Of a stretch of 64,000 nt of DNA, positions 1 through 13,100 are shown one piece after another. Below the pieces are notes generated by a model. That model did no database searches and had not been told where the DNA came from. It was given only the letters and a program-made list of their open reading frames with translations. The position numbers and the translations under genes are program-made. How positions within the stretch are numbered: the stretch's first letter is position 1; every line of letters begins with the position of its first letter. This stretch comes from Puffinus mauretanicus (lineage: Eukaryota > Chordata > Aves > Procellariiformes > Procellariidae), in the NCBI GenBank assembly GCA_023333565.1, contig JAJKFH010002736.1:87259-151258 (forward strand). Direction: 5' to 3'.

Positions 1-3000
1 CCTCTGAGGACACTGAATTCCCTTGCATAAAAAGAAGACCTAAAAAGAAGACTTTGTAGGCATTTCCAGAGATCAATATCTGCCTCTATATACTAGGTTA
101 TAACCTATTACTGGAATATTTAACTCTAAGGCAGTTCTCTAAATTGCAAAAGAAGTCACAAACAAATAGACAGACCTATCTTGCTATTTTTGCATTCCCC
201 CAGATATTCCAGCCATCTTTTCAGCACTCACAAGCAAAACATCCCCAATTGTGTATGCTTTGTTGAAATATGCATGCTATGGCAAGGAGCACTCTTTGGG
301 GAATGCTGTAATCTTTTCTGCATGCATCACACATGGTTCTGACATGGATAAACTACCAAAGTAAACAATAGGGAGAGGAATATTTAATGTGCAACCTCCA
401 CCAATGTAATACAGAGTCAGAAACACACAGCTGAGAAAGTTGTATTAAAACATGTCTATGGTTGAATTGAATGTTTATAAAAGATATTGGAACAGCAGCT
501 CTAGAGATGGATGTTTTTTATTCAGCCACACCAGGGGGAGAGCCCATATGTTTTTTTCTGTTCCATTGAACAGACAGCAGCAGATGGGCATTTCTTTTTG
601 CCTAAGAAAGCATAGGAAGAGCATACTCAAAGGAAATGCGGCTATAAGACTAGATGTTACTGCACCAAATAAACACCAGCAGATATAATACGTGTTATAA
701 ATCCTGTAAGTATGATCAGTGAGGAAGGAACAAAAACTGCCAGTGTGCCTTATTTCCTGAAGAGTATGACCCAATCTGTACCCATATACACTCTGCAGCT
801 GACTTACCTTCAAATAGGTTCAAATTTCCATTCAAACCTATTTTGGCGACTGCAGATAATCACAGGTGGCTAACCCTGCTGTTGTCTGTGTAGGCTCTTC
901 ATTAAGCAGACCTCTTAATTTACTTCTCTCTTGATGTGTGAGGTAGCAGAATGTGTTTGCCTTGTGAGGCTTTGTGTTGGGAAAGGCATGCTGTGTATTA
1001 CCCTTCTGTAATAGAGGACAAAACACAGCGCGAGCCTACTATTGGTGTGTTTGCCCCTTTTCGTAGTTCCTAAGCTGCTGTGCATCATCACAGACTCTCC
1101 TACACAAAAGCCCAGATGCCAGCTTCATGGAAGAGCTCAGATAAGCTGACCAGCTGTAGCCACAAGGTGGGACCAGATGTGGGAAGGTGCAAAGATATGA
1201 AAGGAAAACACAGTAGAGGGGGGGATTAATGCAGAGAGAGCGTAAGATGCTAATTCAGACCTGCCACAGCCTGTTTTTCCCAACAAAAAGAGAAGTCAGC
1301 TCAGTGATGCCTTGAACTATCTTCCTTAACTTTATGGAAAGTATATCAGGGAATTTGTCCTTTATTTGTGATGGTTTCTTCATGATGGGAGGAAAGGGTG
1401 TAAGGACTTAGTCCACCTTTTTGGTCTGACCAGCATTTTACATACTCTTATCACACCACTCATTTCTGCCAAGACTCACCTCCTTACCATGGAAGTTTGC
1501 ATTTAAATGTTGATCCATATGAAGGCTACATCTAGCAGATCATACCTGTCCTGTGGGGATATTTAGGGTGTATGTCAGAAAACTTTTCCATTGATACACA
1601 TTTTCACCAGCTATTTCATAGCCCTATAGTCTTTCTTTTAGACATGCTGAATGCCTTTGTAATCACATAAATTCCCCACTAGACTGCATCTCTCATTTCT
1701 TTCAGCACGGTCTTTCAGTGGTCTATCAGATGCTAATTTAACTAATAAGAGTTTCAGGTCTCTTACTTCATTAATGTCTCATAAAATTTGGCCAAGAAAC
1801 AAATATCTGTATCAGCCCATCTAAGTGTCCTTTAGTAAATAAGTCTCTTTGGATGATTATGACAGGACCACTGCTCAAACAAAGTTCTGGTGTGGGTTTT
1901 TCTAGGTCTTTTCCTACAAAATCTTCACAGGCAAAGTGAAATAATTCTAAACTCAAACTTTTATACTCAGAAAGATTGATTATAAAAAACTAAAATATAG
2001 AGTATTTAACATTCTTCATGGAGAAAGCTCCAAGCTGTGAGGGCGGGTTGTGCAGGAAAAAAAAGAGTTCATATGCAACCTTCCATCTGCCCACATGTCA
2101 TTGCACCCCCGCACTTTCTACACTGTGACACACTCCCCATTCCCACCGGGTCCTCTGAAAATTGCTTCCGCCTTTCACCCATCCTTGGAGGCCAGACTGG
2201 CTGCACCCACTCCTTGCTGCCATATCTCACTCATCTGTAGTTTCTTAGCTCTAAGAAGTGACTTTATTTCTCTCTGTCTCTCTCTTTGCCTTCTACATCC
2301 TTCTCTTCCACCTCTCAGCATGGTCTGTTTTCCCAAGACAAGCAGCAATCTCCCTTCCTCCCCCCCTGCAATATTCCACCCATCCTCCTCTTCTTATGGA
2401 AACACAGCACAAACCAAGAGTAAACAAACCAAGAATACAATATGTTGCATATATGTCTTTATAAGATCTGAGCTGGGACAAACTATTTATTATTCAAATG
2501 ATATTTAATGTGATGAGTGTATCCAAATTGTTTATTTTCTGTTTTAGAAATCAGGCATATCATACTCAAGGTTGTAAATTTTTCTGCAAAGTTTGTGATC
2601 TGATTTAAAAATAGCAAGTTGATTACTGTTTCTTTAGCAATTGGTGCTGTTAGTTGCTCAATTTTCTAGTATTCGCTTTTTAGTCAATACCTAACTTAGA
2701 AGCACTAAAGAAAGCAGAGTGGCAAGGAGAAAGCTCTGGGCCAGTTTCCAAAGTCATCCCTGGAACTGACACAGGAAGTGATCCTGGACAAATTGCTGTA
2801 CCATTCTGTGCTTTCACTCCTGCCCCAGCATTTCCACTGCTTCTCACAAATGAATACTAATGTCTGAGCATTTTTTACTAATTATTTCAAAAGCTGGGGC
2901 TTTGTATCATTGGATCTGCTGCTTTCCTGTTGTCAGGTCTCTTTCTGCTCTACTGAACAGGCCTTTTAATGAGGTCTTAGTGTGAGAATATCTCAGTGGA

Positions 3001-5833
3001 AGGAGATGGCAAGCCCTCAGCAGCTGTAAGCACTCTTGAAGTTATCTGCTATGGAGAGACCTTTTGTCTCATTTCACTGTACCTCAGCTGTTAACCGCAG
3101 CCACAGAGAGGGAGATTTTGCGGATCGACTGGAAATGCTGTGGTCCCCAGAGAAGCTGGGCTAAGTTTATGTCGCAGCAAACAAAAGAGAGTCTTTGCCA
3201 GAGGATAACAAATATGCCAGGTATTCTGCTTTTAGAAGAATAAAGGGACGGTTTTACTATGAGAAGCACAACGATATTACGAGACAAGATTTACAAGCTC
3301 AGGTGCGTAGTATGGGAAATAGGTATATCCAAGTACATTTTGATAAAAATTACAAATTCTTTCTCTCTGTGTAGCATTTTACAAGATAACTAAAGTTTAG
3401 CAGTTACATTTTAGTTTGTTTTTTTTTTTTTATATAAAAAAAGCAACACCATCATCAAAACAGCCTTTCTTTCCCCAACCAAAATTCTATCTTCAAACCT
3501 CTCTGTAAAGACAATTTCTTTCAAACATGAATTAATTTCTCATACCACTATACCACATCACAATGACTTTCAGGTTAGATTTTATTAGGTTATGGGAGAG
3601 AAATGTGCAAAACACATTTCATCTCTTTTTCAAGGAACAAAGTTCCTTGGTTTTTCCAATACATTGGGACATATTTTGGTCATTAATTTGTTTAAAATAG
3701 AAAGATTGGATGAGAAATCAAGCTTTACACACACTTAAAATAAAATTCCTTTTTTGAGTTATATCTTCTCTAACCCCCCATAACTACTAAGAAGAAAAAG
3801 AAAAGAGGAGACTGAGTTCCCTGCTGCCCCATTTTTATCTTTCCTATTCTCAGTACCTTGAAGAACTGCATATTTTAAGATGCATATTTATTCAAACAGT
3901 GCCATAAAGTGTAAATCAATACAGGGTCAGGCTTAATTCAGCACTTTTGTTAAGATCAAAGGAGTATTGCTGATATTTTATTTTTAATGTTTGCATTGAA
4001 ATATATCTTTTACTTATTTTCAACTACATAAGCAGCAGGCTTAACTGAATTTTCAAGCCCTTTGGTTATGAATTGAACTTCTGAATGCTAAATTAACCAT
4101 TACTATAAGTATTGCTATAAATATGTCTATAAAAACCACTGTTCTTGATTAATAGATTAAACTGAGGCTAAATTGACTTTTTTCTTAATTTGTTGTCTCC
4201 ATGTTAATCTTATTAAAAATACCTCTGAATTTAATTAACATTTAACACAGAAATTGTGTTTGGTAATTGACTTAATTTTTTTACTAATTAGTTACATATT
4301 AAATACTCATTTTCCAAGAACAGTGTTCATTACCAAAGAATAATAATTCTAGTGAAGAAAGTATTAATCTTTTTGTTGGGGAGATTTTTCTTTTTAAGTT
4401 AGTAAGGCAAATATTTTTGTTGAATGACCTCTAAATTAGGATTTTTATGACCAATCAGTCTGGTTCTTTTGCTTCTTATATGTAACTACCGGTACATTAT
4501 ACTTCATTGAAAAGCATTGGAGAAGCCAACAGCAAAATTCTGTTCTTAGGAACATAATTTGTCTTTGTTTAACCAACAGTAATTACCAGCTATACATGCC
4601 TGTATGGTTAGTTGCTTAATAATAGTATTTACTTGTACAAATGAAAACATTGTCTTTCTTTTCAAATAAGCTATGGCTTATGATCAACACCTATAGAGAC
4701 TTTTTTTAAATTCTGATGTTATTTTAAGAATTATTTACAGAATTGTGATTTCATTAGGGCATCCTGTTCATGAATAAGCATCTAATGGAAGAATACTTAC
4801 AAAGAAACCTGTAAATGAAAAAAGCACAACAAAAGGCGTCAGAGACATTGAAAATCATTTAATGTATAATGTTATTTTCTACAACACAGGGCAAAGTAGA
4901 ATTTTTTTTTTTTTCCAGCTGATGAAAACAGGACAAATTTCCTTTCCAGGTTTAATGTCTGGAATGCCAGTCCTGCAAAGTTCATATCTCCCATACTATA
5001 TATAGCATAAAGATATTGACCTCTTAAATGAGTGAAAATCATGGATACATCCATGCAGAATAAAGCATGGCATACAGTTCTACACATTGAACAGAAATAC
5101 CAAGGCCATTTTACATGCTTAATTTTACTTTAAGGAACACGAGATAAATGGGCCAGAGAGATTACAACCAATGTGTAGGAATAAAAGTCATGTACCTTAA
5201 ACACCAGACATCTATAGGTGATCATTATTCTCATAACATGCAAGCTACTTATGTACTACCTTCTGTGGCCTTCCTCCTGTTATTAGAAAAGACATTACTG
5301 AAAGATCAGTCTTGCATTTAGCCTGTCCTTATTATCTATTTTACATGGCATTTATAAGTATGATGCTCTGAACTTCTGTGCGTGATCAAGTTCTGACTGT
5401 CCCATGCCACCTTTACCCCTCTGCTTATTCCTGTATGCCTGCCTTATAATTGGAGTCTAGCACAGCACAAGTGATCACTGAAATGTATCCTCCTCCTTAG
5501 ACTAAAAGATCTCAGCAAGTGTGGATCCATTAGATATGGATGAAACTTACTACAGGTAATTTAGTAATTTGGCTAATGTCAGAAAAAAAGATCTAGAAAT
5601 TTTCTTTTGTGTACAGGTAGATAAACATTAATACATAAAAGTTACAAAAAACTTATTTATTGACCTACATAAGCTAAAATGTGTTCAGTCTTTTTTTCCA
5701 CCCTTTTTTAACATGAATTTCTGAATTTTGCTTTTCTTCTCCTAAAAGGAATTGCATAAGCCAGACATTCAGAGGAAGATTTAAATATAAGTACCTTTCA
5801 GAAATCCTAAGAAATCACTCCAACAGAAATCAC
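1..5833. other. Unique AT-rich noncoding DNA
   Basis: No gene, RNA gene or recognisable transposon is seen. Reading frames are short and show no family resemblance. About 2040-2400 is pyrimidine-rich, which keeps one frame open by composition alone. About 4030-4330 is rich in TAATTA-type homeodomain core motifs, and short T runs occur near 3420 and 4900. This is consistent with an avian intergenic or intronic region. Confidence 0.6.
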
Positions 5834-5895
5834 TGAGGTTATGCACTATATACTGAAGGTTATGCACTATATACTGAAGGTTATGCACTGCATAC
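5834..5895. repeat. Three-copy ~21-bp tandem repeat
   Basis: Three consecutive copies of a 20-21 bp unit containing GGTTATGCACTATATAC are visible. The last copy carries a two-base change (TATA to TGCA). It is a minor minisatellite with no evident coding potential. Confidence 0.85.
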
Positions 5896-8470
5896 TTCAT
5901 ATACTATATATGAAGCCTGTATACTCAGGCTCATGTTCCGGTATGGTCATCCTGATTTATTAGCACACTTTGATTCATTTGAGTAGTTTTATTGATTGAG
6001 CCTAGAGTGTTGCTGCCTTTTCCTTGATACTGTCTTGAAAACCATGTTCCTGACCAACCACATTGCCTTGGTATGGAACATACCTAAGTGTCATCTGAGA
6101 GCTGCCTCTGGGATACTGATAGAAAACCTCAGCCCAGCTGCCCTTAACAGCATCCTACTGTTAGAAGCACCTTGAAAATGCCAAGGCAAACCTTGCAAAG
6201 CAGACTGGTTTGCAGCAAACTGTCCCATCATCATTTTGCCTCATATCCTCTTGCTCTTACACTCCTTGGTTTTGTGTATGGCTCCTCAGTGAAAAATCAG
6301 AGCACAGGAAGGGCACAAGCACAGACACTGTTTGGCTAGCGGCATTCGTGTACCAGCCACAAGATGTTGTTAGGTGAGAGAATGGTTCATTTATGCCTAA
6401 AAACAACCAGGCTCTCATTGTACAAGAATGTTGTACAGCCATATAGCCACAACACTGAAAGGACAACTACCAATACAAAACAACAGAGCTATAAAATCTG
6501 CACTTCCAAACGTATCTTTAGCAGTATTTTATCCTTGAAGAAACCAAGCATACTAAATCTTCTTGCCAACGAGCCACATCAAGCATTAGGAGAATATGGG
6601 GTGATGACAGTGGACCCAGACAGTCCGAGCTATATTTGTGTATGTGTCAGAAGCCAATTTTTATCTTGGAAGCTTCTACTTATAAACACTTCTCATACCT
6701 ATTCAGGATACACTACTTTTTTTTTACTTTCTCAGTAAGGACAGGACAGCTGAACCATTTTTTAATAAGCACAAGCACAGACCAAAAAGCAGAACAGTTT
6801 GCACTGTTTTGCGTAACAGATATTTTCTCTTAAGTCTGAATTTGCAGTGCATCTTGCTGGCTGAGTAGTTTTACTTGTTGTGTCTGCACTGTCCTTTTGC
6901 ATCTTCAAACACAGATTTTTTGACTATAAGCTTGCTTTTGCTTTGGGGTGTACTTCAAAATCTACTGTCTCTCATTGTCCCAGCTACTTACCTTCTGTCC
7001 TCTCCTTTGGTACTCAGCTCAAGAGCACCCTGTAAATGGAAAACACTGTGACTCATACAGACCTCACACACCTCCCAGAGCACAGGCCTAATCTGGTGCA
7101 CCACTACCTTCCACCTCCAGTTCATTGGGAAAATAACAGGTCTTAAATTGCACGTTGGTGGGTACACATGATTTGTTTCTCTCCTGCAGTTACAGTTTTA
7201 AGATCCATCTAAACAGATGTAAAATTTGTCTTTGCTTCTTTGTCATTTGCCACCACTAAATGTAGCTTTTTTGCATAAATCATCATTTCATATTATGACA
7301 ATATGTCATTACAAAATATTTCATACGTGATGACCTTTGAGTGTTCCTTATTCAAAGATTCATGAAAGCTTAGCATGAGGTATGTCTGATGATCCCTGTA
7401 TAAACACTTTGGCAGAGTTCTCCTACAAAGGCTCAGGCAGGTATAAGAGTCATTTTTGAAACTCACCCTTCACTCTAAGGTCCTTTGGCAGTGCTTGACA
7501 GTTCTCATTTTCTAAATAAAATGCAATGTGCCAATCTGAAATAAATGTAAATTATCATCTCTCTTCCATGTTAATTGAGATCTGATTAATGCATTCCAGC
7601 AGTTGTTGCCGGTACAGCAGAGGAATGCCTTTTGTTGCAAAACCAAAACCCATATATGTTTTGGACATGGTTCTACTTCATCTATTGAACTTTGGGTTAA
7701 GCTGTAAAGATTGCCTTGCCTGAAAATATTAACCTGATCTCTTGAACAAAATTGTGCTATTGTAAGGAAAACAAAGTTGCAAAATTAAAATTGATTCCAA
7801 ACTGCCTTCCCCAAAGATGCACAAGGAAAATTAGGGTTCCATTTGGGGTAGGCATCTACGTGTCACGTGTCGATTACCATTCACAGAAAGTATTCTGAGT
7901 GTGTGCCAAAAACTGGATGCTGAAAATTGAGACCAACTGTCTAATTATGAGAGATCTTTAATATACAACCAAGGTTAAATGCGTCTTTTAAATTTGTATC
8001 TTAAATGACCGTTTTCAGGGTTTTTTTTAATACATATTTTTGTAGAGCTCTACTCATGAAATCTTCCTATGTAGATCAAAAAACATCAAAAGTTTGTGAG
8101 CCCTCCAGTAGAAAGACACTGCTCAAGAGCGGAAGGCAAGTGTTATAAACAAACTTTTCTGCCACATCAGAAAGACAACAAAAAAACTAACTTCTAATAA
8201 TTCTGTCCTATAAAATGACTAAACCTTGAAAGGCAAATGAGGTGTGAATAGCCAGAAAGGCAGCCTGATTAGAAGCGAAAAATTACTGAACAGAAAAAAA
8301 AAAAAAAAAAAAGCCTGCCAACCTGGGAACCAGGCCTGGGAACCAGAAACATCCTTGAAAGTGCAGTTGGTCTCTTTGTATTTCAGCTGGGATATGTAGA
8401 AACCGGAGACATCCTGACATACCACTGATAAGTGCAAAAAACCCAAAAAATTCTAGCAGCAACTTTCAGA
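5896..8470. other. Unique noncoding DNA
   Basis: No gene or clear repeat is recognised. A 124-codon plus-strand frame at 6364-6738 resembles no known protein and looks like chance. A poly(A) run lies at about 8294-8312. Confidence 0.55.
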
Positions 8471-9404
8471 TGTCGAAACAGTCTGGGAAAATAAAATTGG
8501 TCTGAAAGAACAGAAATCATCATCACTTACTGGCTGTTACCAGTGAAAACAGAGATTAATAGCATTTATTGCCTGCTCAATGTGGTGTGTCCTACACCCT
8601 TTTATGTATCTAGGATATAAAAAAGGACTTCATTTTTATCCAAAATGGAGCCTCTCTGTCTGAGAACTTCCCATGCCGTACATCCTTTCCCTTTCCTACA
8701 CAGGTTGAAACTTGCACACGCTTTCTACGGTATCTTGGGTTCTCTCCTGGGATGCCTGCCTGACTCCAGGCTCTGACGTGGATCGTCTTTGAAGTGAGAC
8801 ACTGTCTGTTATCACACTGGTTCCTCTTCGGACCCACTTTTGGGGCTGGTTTGGTTTGTCCTTCCCTCTTTTGGGGGTGATTGGGTCCTCCTCTGGGATT
8901 GTTTTGTCATCCCCTCTGGGGTGGTTTGGCTCATTCTGAAATCTGTCTAATTCGCTTCATCCCAATATTATACCTCCATAAAATTAGTTTGTCATAAGGA
9001 TATCTGCTGCTATATTGTTGATAAATTTCCTTTGCTAATGATAAGTTTGTGATAACCTGTAATAGTATATACCTACTTGGTTGTTGCTGTTACTGGTGTT
9101 GCTATAATATTGATTATTGATATGTGATTGATTGTTGCTATTATTGATTACTGATAGTAATTTGTAATAACTTGAGATATATATATATACACTCACTTTG
9201 TCAATCATAGGTATACTTGCTAGTAGTGATTTTGTGGTTGTATACCTGCTTATAGTGATTTTTTTGGTATTTGTGGTAATCTGTAATAAAGTAGAAAAAT
9301 TTAGAGATAAAAGCCTCTGTGTTCTTGCACACTAAGGTATCCTACAAATCCACAGTCATGATCTTTACACACCCACAGGTTGTGTAACCTTTTAGGTCAC
9401 GACA
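8471..9404 (+). mobile_element. Possible solo or degraded LTR (boundaries uncertain)
   Basis: The segment has the order of signals expected in an LTR. A TATA box (TATAAAA) lies at 8616, an AATAAA poly(A) signal at 9285-9290, and the sequence ends GTCACGACA at 9404. It is followed by AAA and a TGG, the usual start of a primer binding site. TGTCGAAACA at 8471 could be the left end, partly inverted relative to the right end. No target duplication is seen, the putative R region would be unusually long, and the PBS-like sequence matches no tRNA I recognise. Between 8840 and 9300 the plus strand is strikingly T/G-rich, with diverged internal repeats around GTAATAA and TATACCT motifs. Confidence 0.27.
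9176..9191. repeat. (AT)n microsatellite
   Basis: Short pure AT dinucleotide run inside the T/G-rich segment. Confidence 0.9.
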
Positions 9405-10068
9405 AAATGGTGGAAGAAACTCACTCCAAATGAGTGGGAACACCATGACCTGAGTAAGGGCTAGTCAGCCACTGTCACCTCATTCAGAGGCCTCTTTTTT
9501 CAAGCTACTTGGTCCCCCTTCACGTTTAAAGAAAAGATGCATATTTGTGCAAAGAGAGCATGAATGGTATCTACTATCAGTTAAATGATACTAAATGAAT
9601 CGCTGCTCTGACCCAAAATGTAATTTAGCTGTCTGAAACGGGAGAAGAAAATCAGTCCCATACAGTATCTACTCTTCCCAAAGTGCTGTCAAAGTAGATT
9701 AATATCAACATAAATATGATTTTATTTTTTTCTATTTGTAATTGTTGGTGGACAAGAAACTACAGAACATTGCATTTCTGCTCATTAATGCTTTTTAGAA
9801 AAAAGCTTTAAATTGTCTTTCATCTGTAAACTTAAACTTAGCTGTTCTTCAGCCACAGTGATATACTTACCTATTTTATTTAAGCCCTCTTTTTTCTCTT
9901 GAATGCTGTCATCGGAGCATGCCCAATAGTACAACATGGTCCTCTGAGCATGTGTCCATTAGATTTTGGACATACAGTCTCAGGGTTCAAGGAAGACGCT
10001 TCTCTTTTATGACTGAAAAATGTGCATGATTTCTTATCATACCTTTTTGCAATTATGTCAATTATTAA
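9405..10068. other. Unique noncoding DNA
   Basis: Nothing recognised. If the preceding segment is an LTR, this would be where internal retroviral sequence starts, but no gag- or pol-like frame is visible. Confidence 0.5.
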
Positions 10069-10100
10069 TCACAGAATCATAGAATATCTCAAGTTGGAAG
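10069..10100 (-). repeat. CR1 3'-tail fragment
   Basis: TCACAGAATCATAGAAT followed by a TTGGAAG motif is the reverse complement of the conserved CR1 3' end (…CTTCCAA…ATTCTATGATTCTGTGA). Only about 32 bp are recognisable, so it is a severely truncated or decayed copy in minus orientation. Confidence 0.6.
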
Positions 10101-13100
10101 GCCAGGATTCTTAATGGTATGGAAAAATTGTCTCCATGGAAAGGAGCAGAGACCAGCAACTCAGACCACACAGAAGACCCATCTGATAACTCTCATGTTT
10201 TAATCACTGCTAAATTGAACAAGATGCACATACGGGAATCAGCTGAGAATCTCTGTTGTGAATTTTTGAGCTTCTGAACTTCAAGACACTATGTTTTTAG
10301 CAGGAGGCTGAAGAACAACTAAGTATATCTCATTTCTGTCTTTATGAATTAATCAAAAAACATTCCTTCAACTACAGATTGTGAAAAAAGAGGCCAGGAG
10401 GCCTATGTATTTATAAAAATCATTGAATGTTGTAACATTTCTTCATTTCCCTGGGGATCATATTTCTATATAAGACTATTAATACTTGTGAAGTATTATG
10501 TTAAAAATAATAATATAGTTATAGACTAATGCCGACATGTATTTCATGCAACAAGCCTATGTACAGATTCTTTTCAGCAAAAAGTTGTGGTAACTAATAA
10601 CTATCAAAAGAACGTGAAAGTCAATGGGGCATTTCTGCTGTCCCTCCAAAGGAAAGTTTATCTAAAACATTGCTCTAAAAGCTTGGAAGATATATTCTGC
10701 ACTATCAGGGACAATATATGACATATTTCTGTTGCATTCAACTAAGTCTCTACCAACAAAACTACTTATCTAGATCAGTTCTTGGACCAATAATACTACA
10801 TTTTCAAAGCTCTGACATATAGTCATCTTGCTAATAGAATAAATGTTCTTGCTAATAGATGGTCTAAGCATGAGTTTTTCCAGCCACTGTGGTCCAGAAT
10901 TTTCTTCCCAAACATGAGGCTGGCAATTTATGCTGTAACTTAATCTTTTTTCACTTTCCCAGGAAATATGATAACACTCTTTTAATATGAATGAGATTTA
11001 GTGTCAGAACTAAGGTTTTCATTTTATCCAAAAATATTAATTTTGTAAAGTTTGGTTTGCTTGTTTTGGAATAAATCTAAATGCTATGTTTACACCAAGA
11101 TAAATTTATGATTGGTCTGGGTTCATTTTATTTATCTATATATATTTCATCTATCTTCTTTCTTTCAGTGGTACAGAATATTTATGGAAGTTAGTTACAC
11201 TGTGTGCTATTTCTGGTCTCCTTTGAACATGATATATCAAGAGTAAAAAAACCAGGTAAGTTGCTTGGGTCAGGGAGAATTGTATTAATCATCTACTGCT
11301 GTGAGAATCTTCCCAACAAACAAACAAAGAAAAAATGCATTTGTTTGGGAATACTTTTCCTGTTTGGTCTCAGCCAAAAATATACCAAGAGACTATCTAA
11401 AGCAAAACACTACAGCATAATTAGAAAATACCATAACTGAGCTTTTAATCCCCTCTTCTGGACTTTGGCAAAGATATTAATTAATGAAGTTTTAAATAAG
11501 TCCTATCCTTATACTCCACTGGCCCTTGATTTGACACATCCCTATAAATTCCTATAAATTGTTCTCCTTTTTTCCTTTTTTTCTTTTTCGTACTATTTTC
11601 CACTTGCAAACCAACTTGTATTAATATTTTGAAAAAAAGATTTAATGTGTCACAATATCAAATAACTTACTGAAAATGAGAGTATATAAATGTCATTTTC
11701 CTTCTACCTTTAGTTTAAGAATAAACCTAAAAAGCAACTATATGTTTGACTTGCAGTACTTCTGTTTTGCAACTAGTAATGTCCATACATGCAACAGTGC
11801 TGCTCTGAATTTATCCACAGCAACAAGCTAAAAAGCTTTCCAATTTTTGTGAAATTAGACATACGAGAAGAAAATGAAAGTTTGAAAAAGCTATATCGTA
11901 CAGATATTAAATTTTTATACAGCACATTCCACAACTGCATACCAAAACATTTTATAGAAGGGTCTGTGTCATTAATGAATATTATTTCCTTAAGACAATA
12001 TATCACACTAGTAACCAGAAGTAGAATCAACGTTACTAACACTCAGTCAAATGCTCCCCACATTATTCTGTGTTCTCAGAAATAAATTTAGGAAACTCCA
12101 TTCATTTTCTAAACTCCTGAAAACTTCTCAGCAATATCCTGCTCCTTACTAAATTGAAAAAAATAGGAGGTGTTAAAACTTAGATTTACTGTAATTAGGT
12201 ATTAAGTAACAAGTGTTATTATTTTTACACAAACACAGAGAAAAACAAAATATATATATATATATGAGACACATAAAACAGCTGCATTGAGCATACACTG
12301 ACTGAACAGGTAAATATCAGTGCAGTTTTAAGGTCAAAAAATGCTTTCATGTTTAATGGCTATTTAACAACACACACTCAGTACAGAAGAGACTTTCTTC
12401 ATATTTTGCTTTTGGTTTGTTTACTTGTCTGAACGTGATACAAGATATGTAATAATTGCCCCATGATTCACTGAACTTTGAATTAGCAACGACATTGAAA
12501 GACCTAACCAGAGAAATGTGTTTGCTTCAAATCAACCCAGCAATGATGATTACAGCAAAACCTCAAGTACTGCACTTTTGACCTTCTATCAACAATGAAG
12601 TCATGCTATGAAAAAGCTGCATTTCCTCAAGCTTCAAGCCAGACCCTTAACAATAGCTTCAGGTGAAAGTTTTCCTAGTTATAAAAGAAGTATAAAAAGG
12701 AATGAAAGTAGGAATTTGCTGTTGATTCACTTAGCCAGGCAGAGCTTTGAATCATAGAAAAACACTCCTTAGCCTTTCATATCCCCGCAAAATCTATCTC
12801 CTACCGAAACTTTTTCCTTTCAAAAAAAAATGGATTAAATTTATTGATCTGTGAACTGACATTCTATCATGAATTAAGGCACTGATGGTTCCTTTCTAAC
12901 TAAAAAACTGGATCAACAGATTACCTGAAGGAAAAAAAAAAAAAGTATTTCCGTGATGGAAACTCATTATTTTTGTGCATTAAAGAGCTTCATTATATAA
13001 AAAATCGAAGATCTTCTAAATGGATGCATTTTTCTTCCAGCAGAAAAAATAATTTTCCCATCAGAAAAAATAATTACAATAATGACACCAGCTTTTTGGA

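Noticed and set aside
2050..2508. 152-codon plus-strand frame
   Set aside because: It lies in a pyrimidine-rich tract; Ser/Pro/Leu-rich translation is explained by composition, and no motif or splice context supports it.
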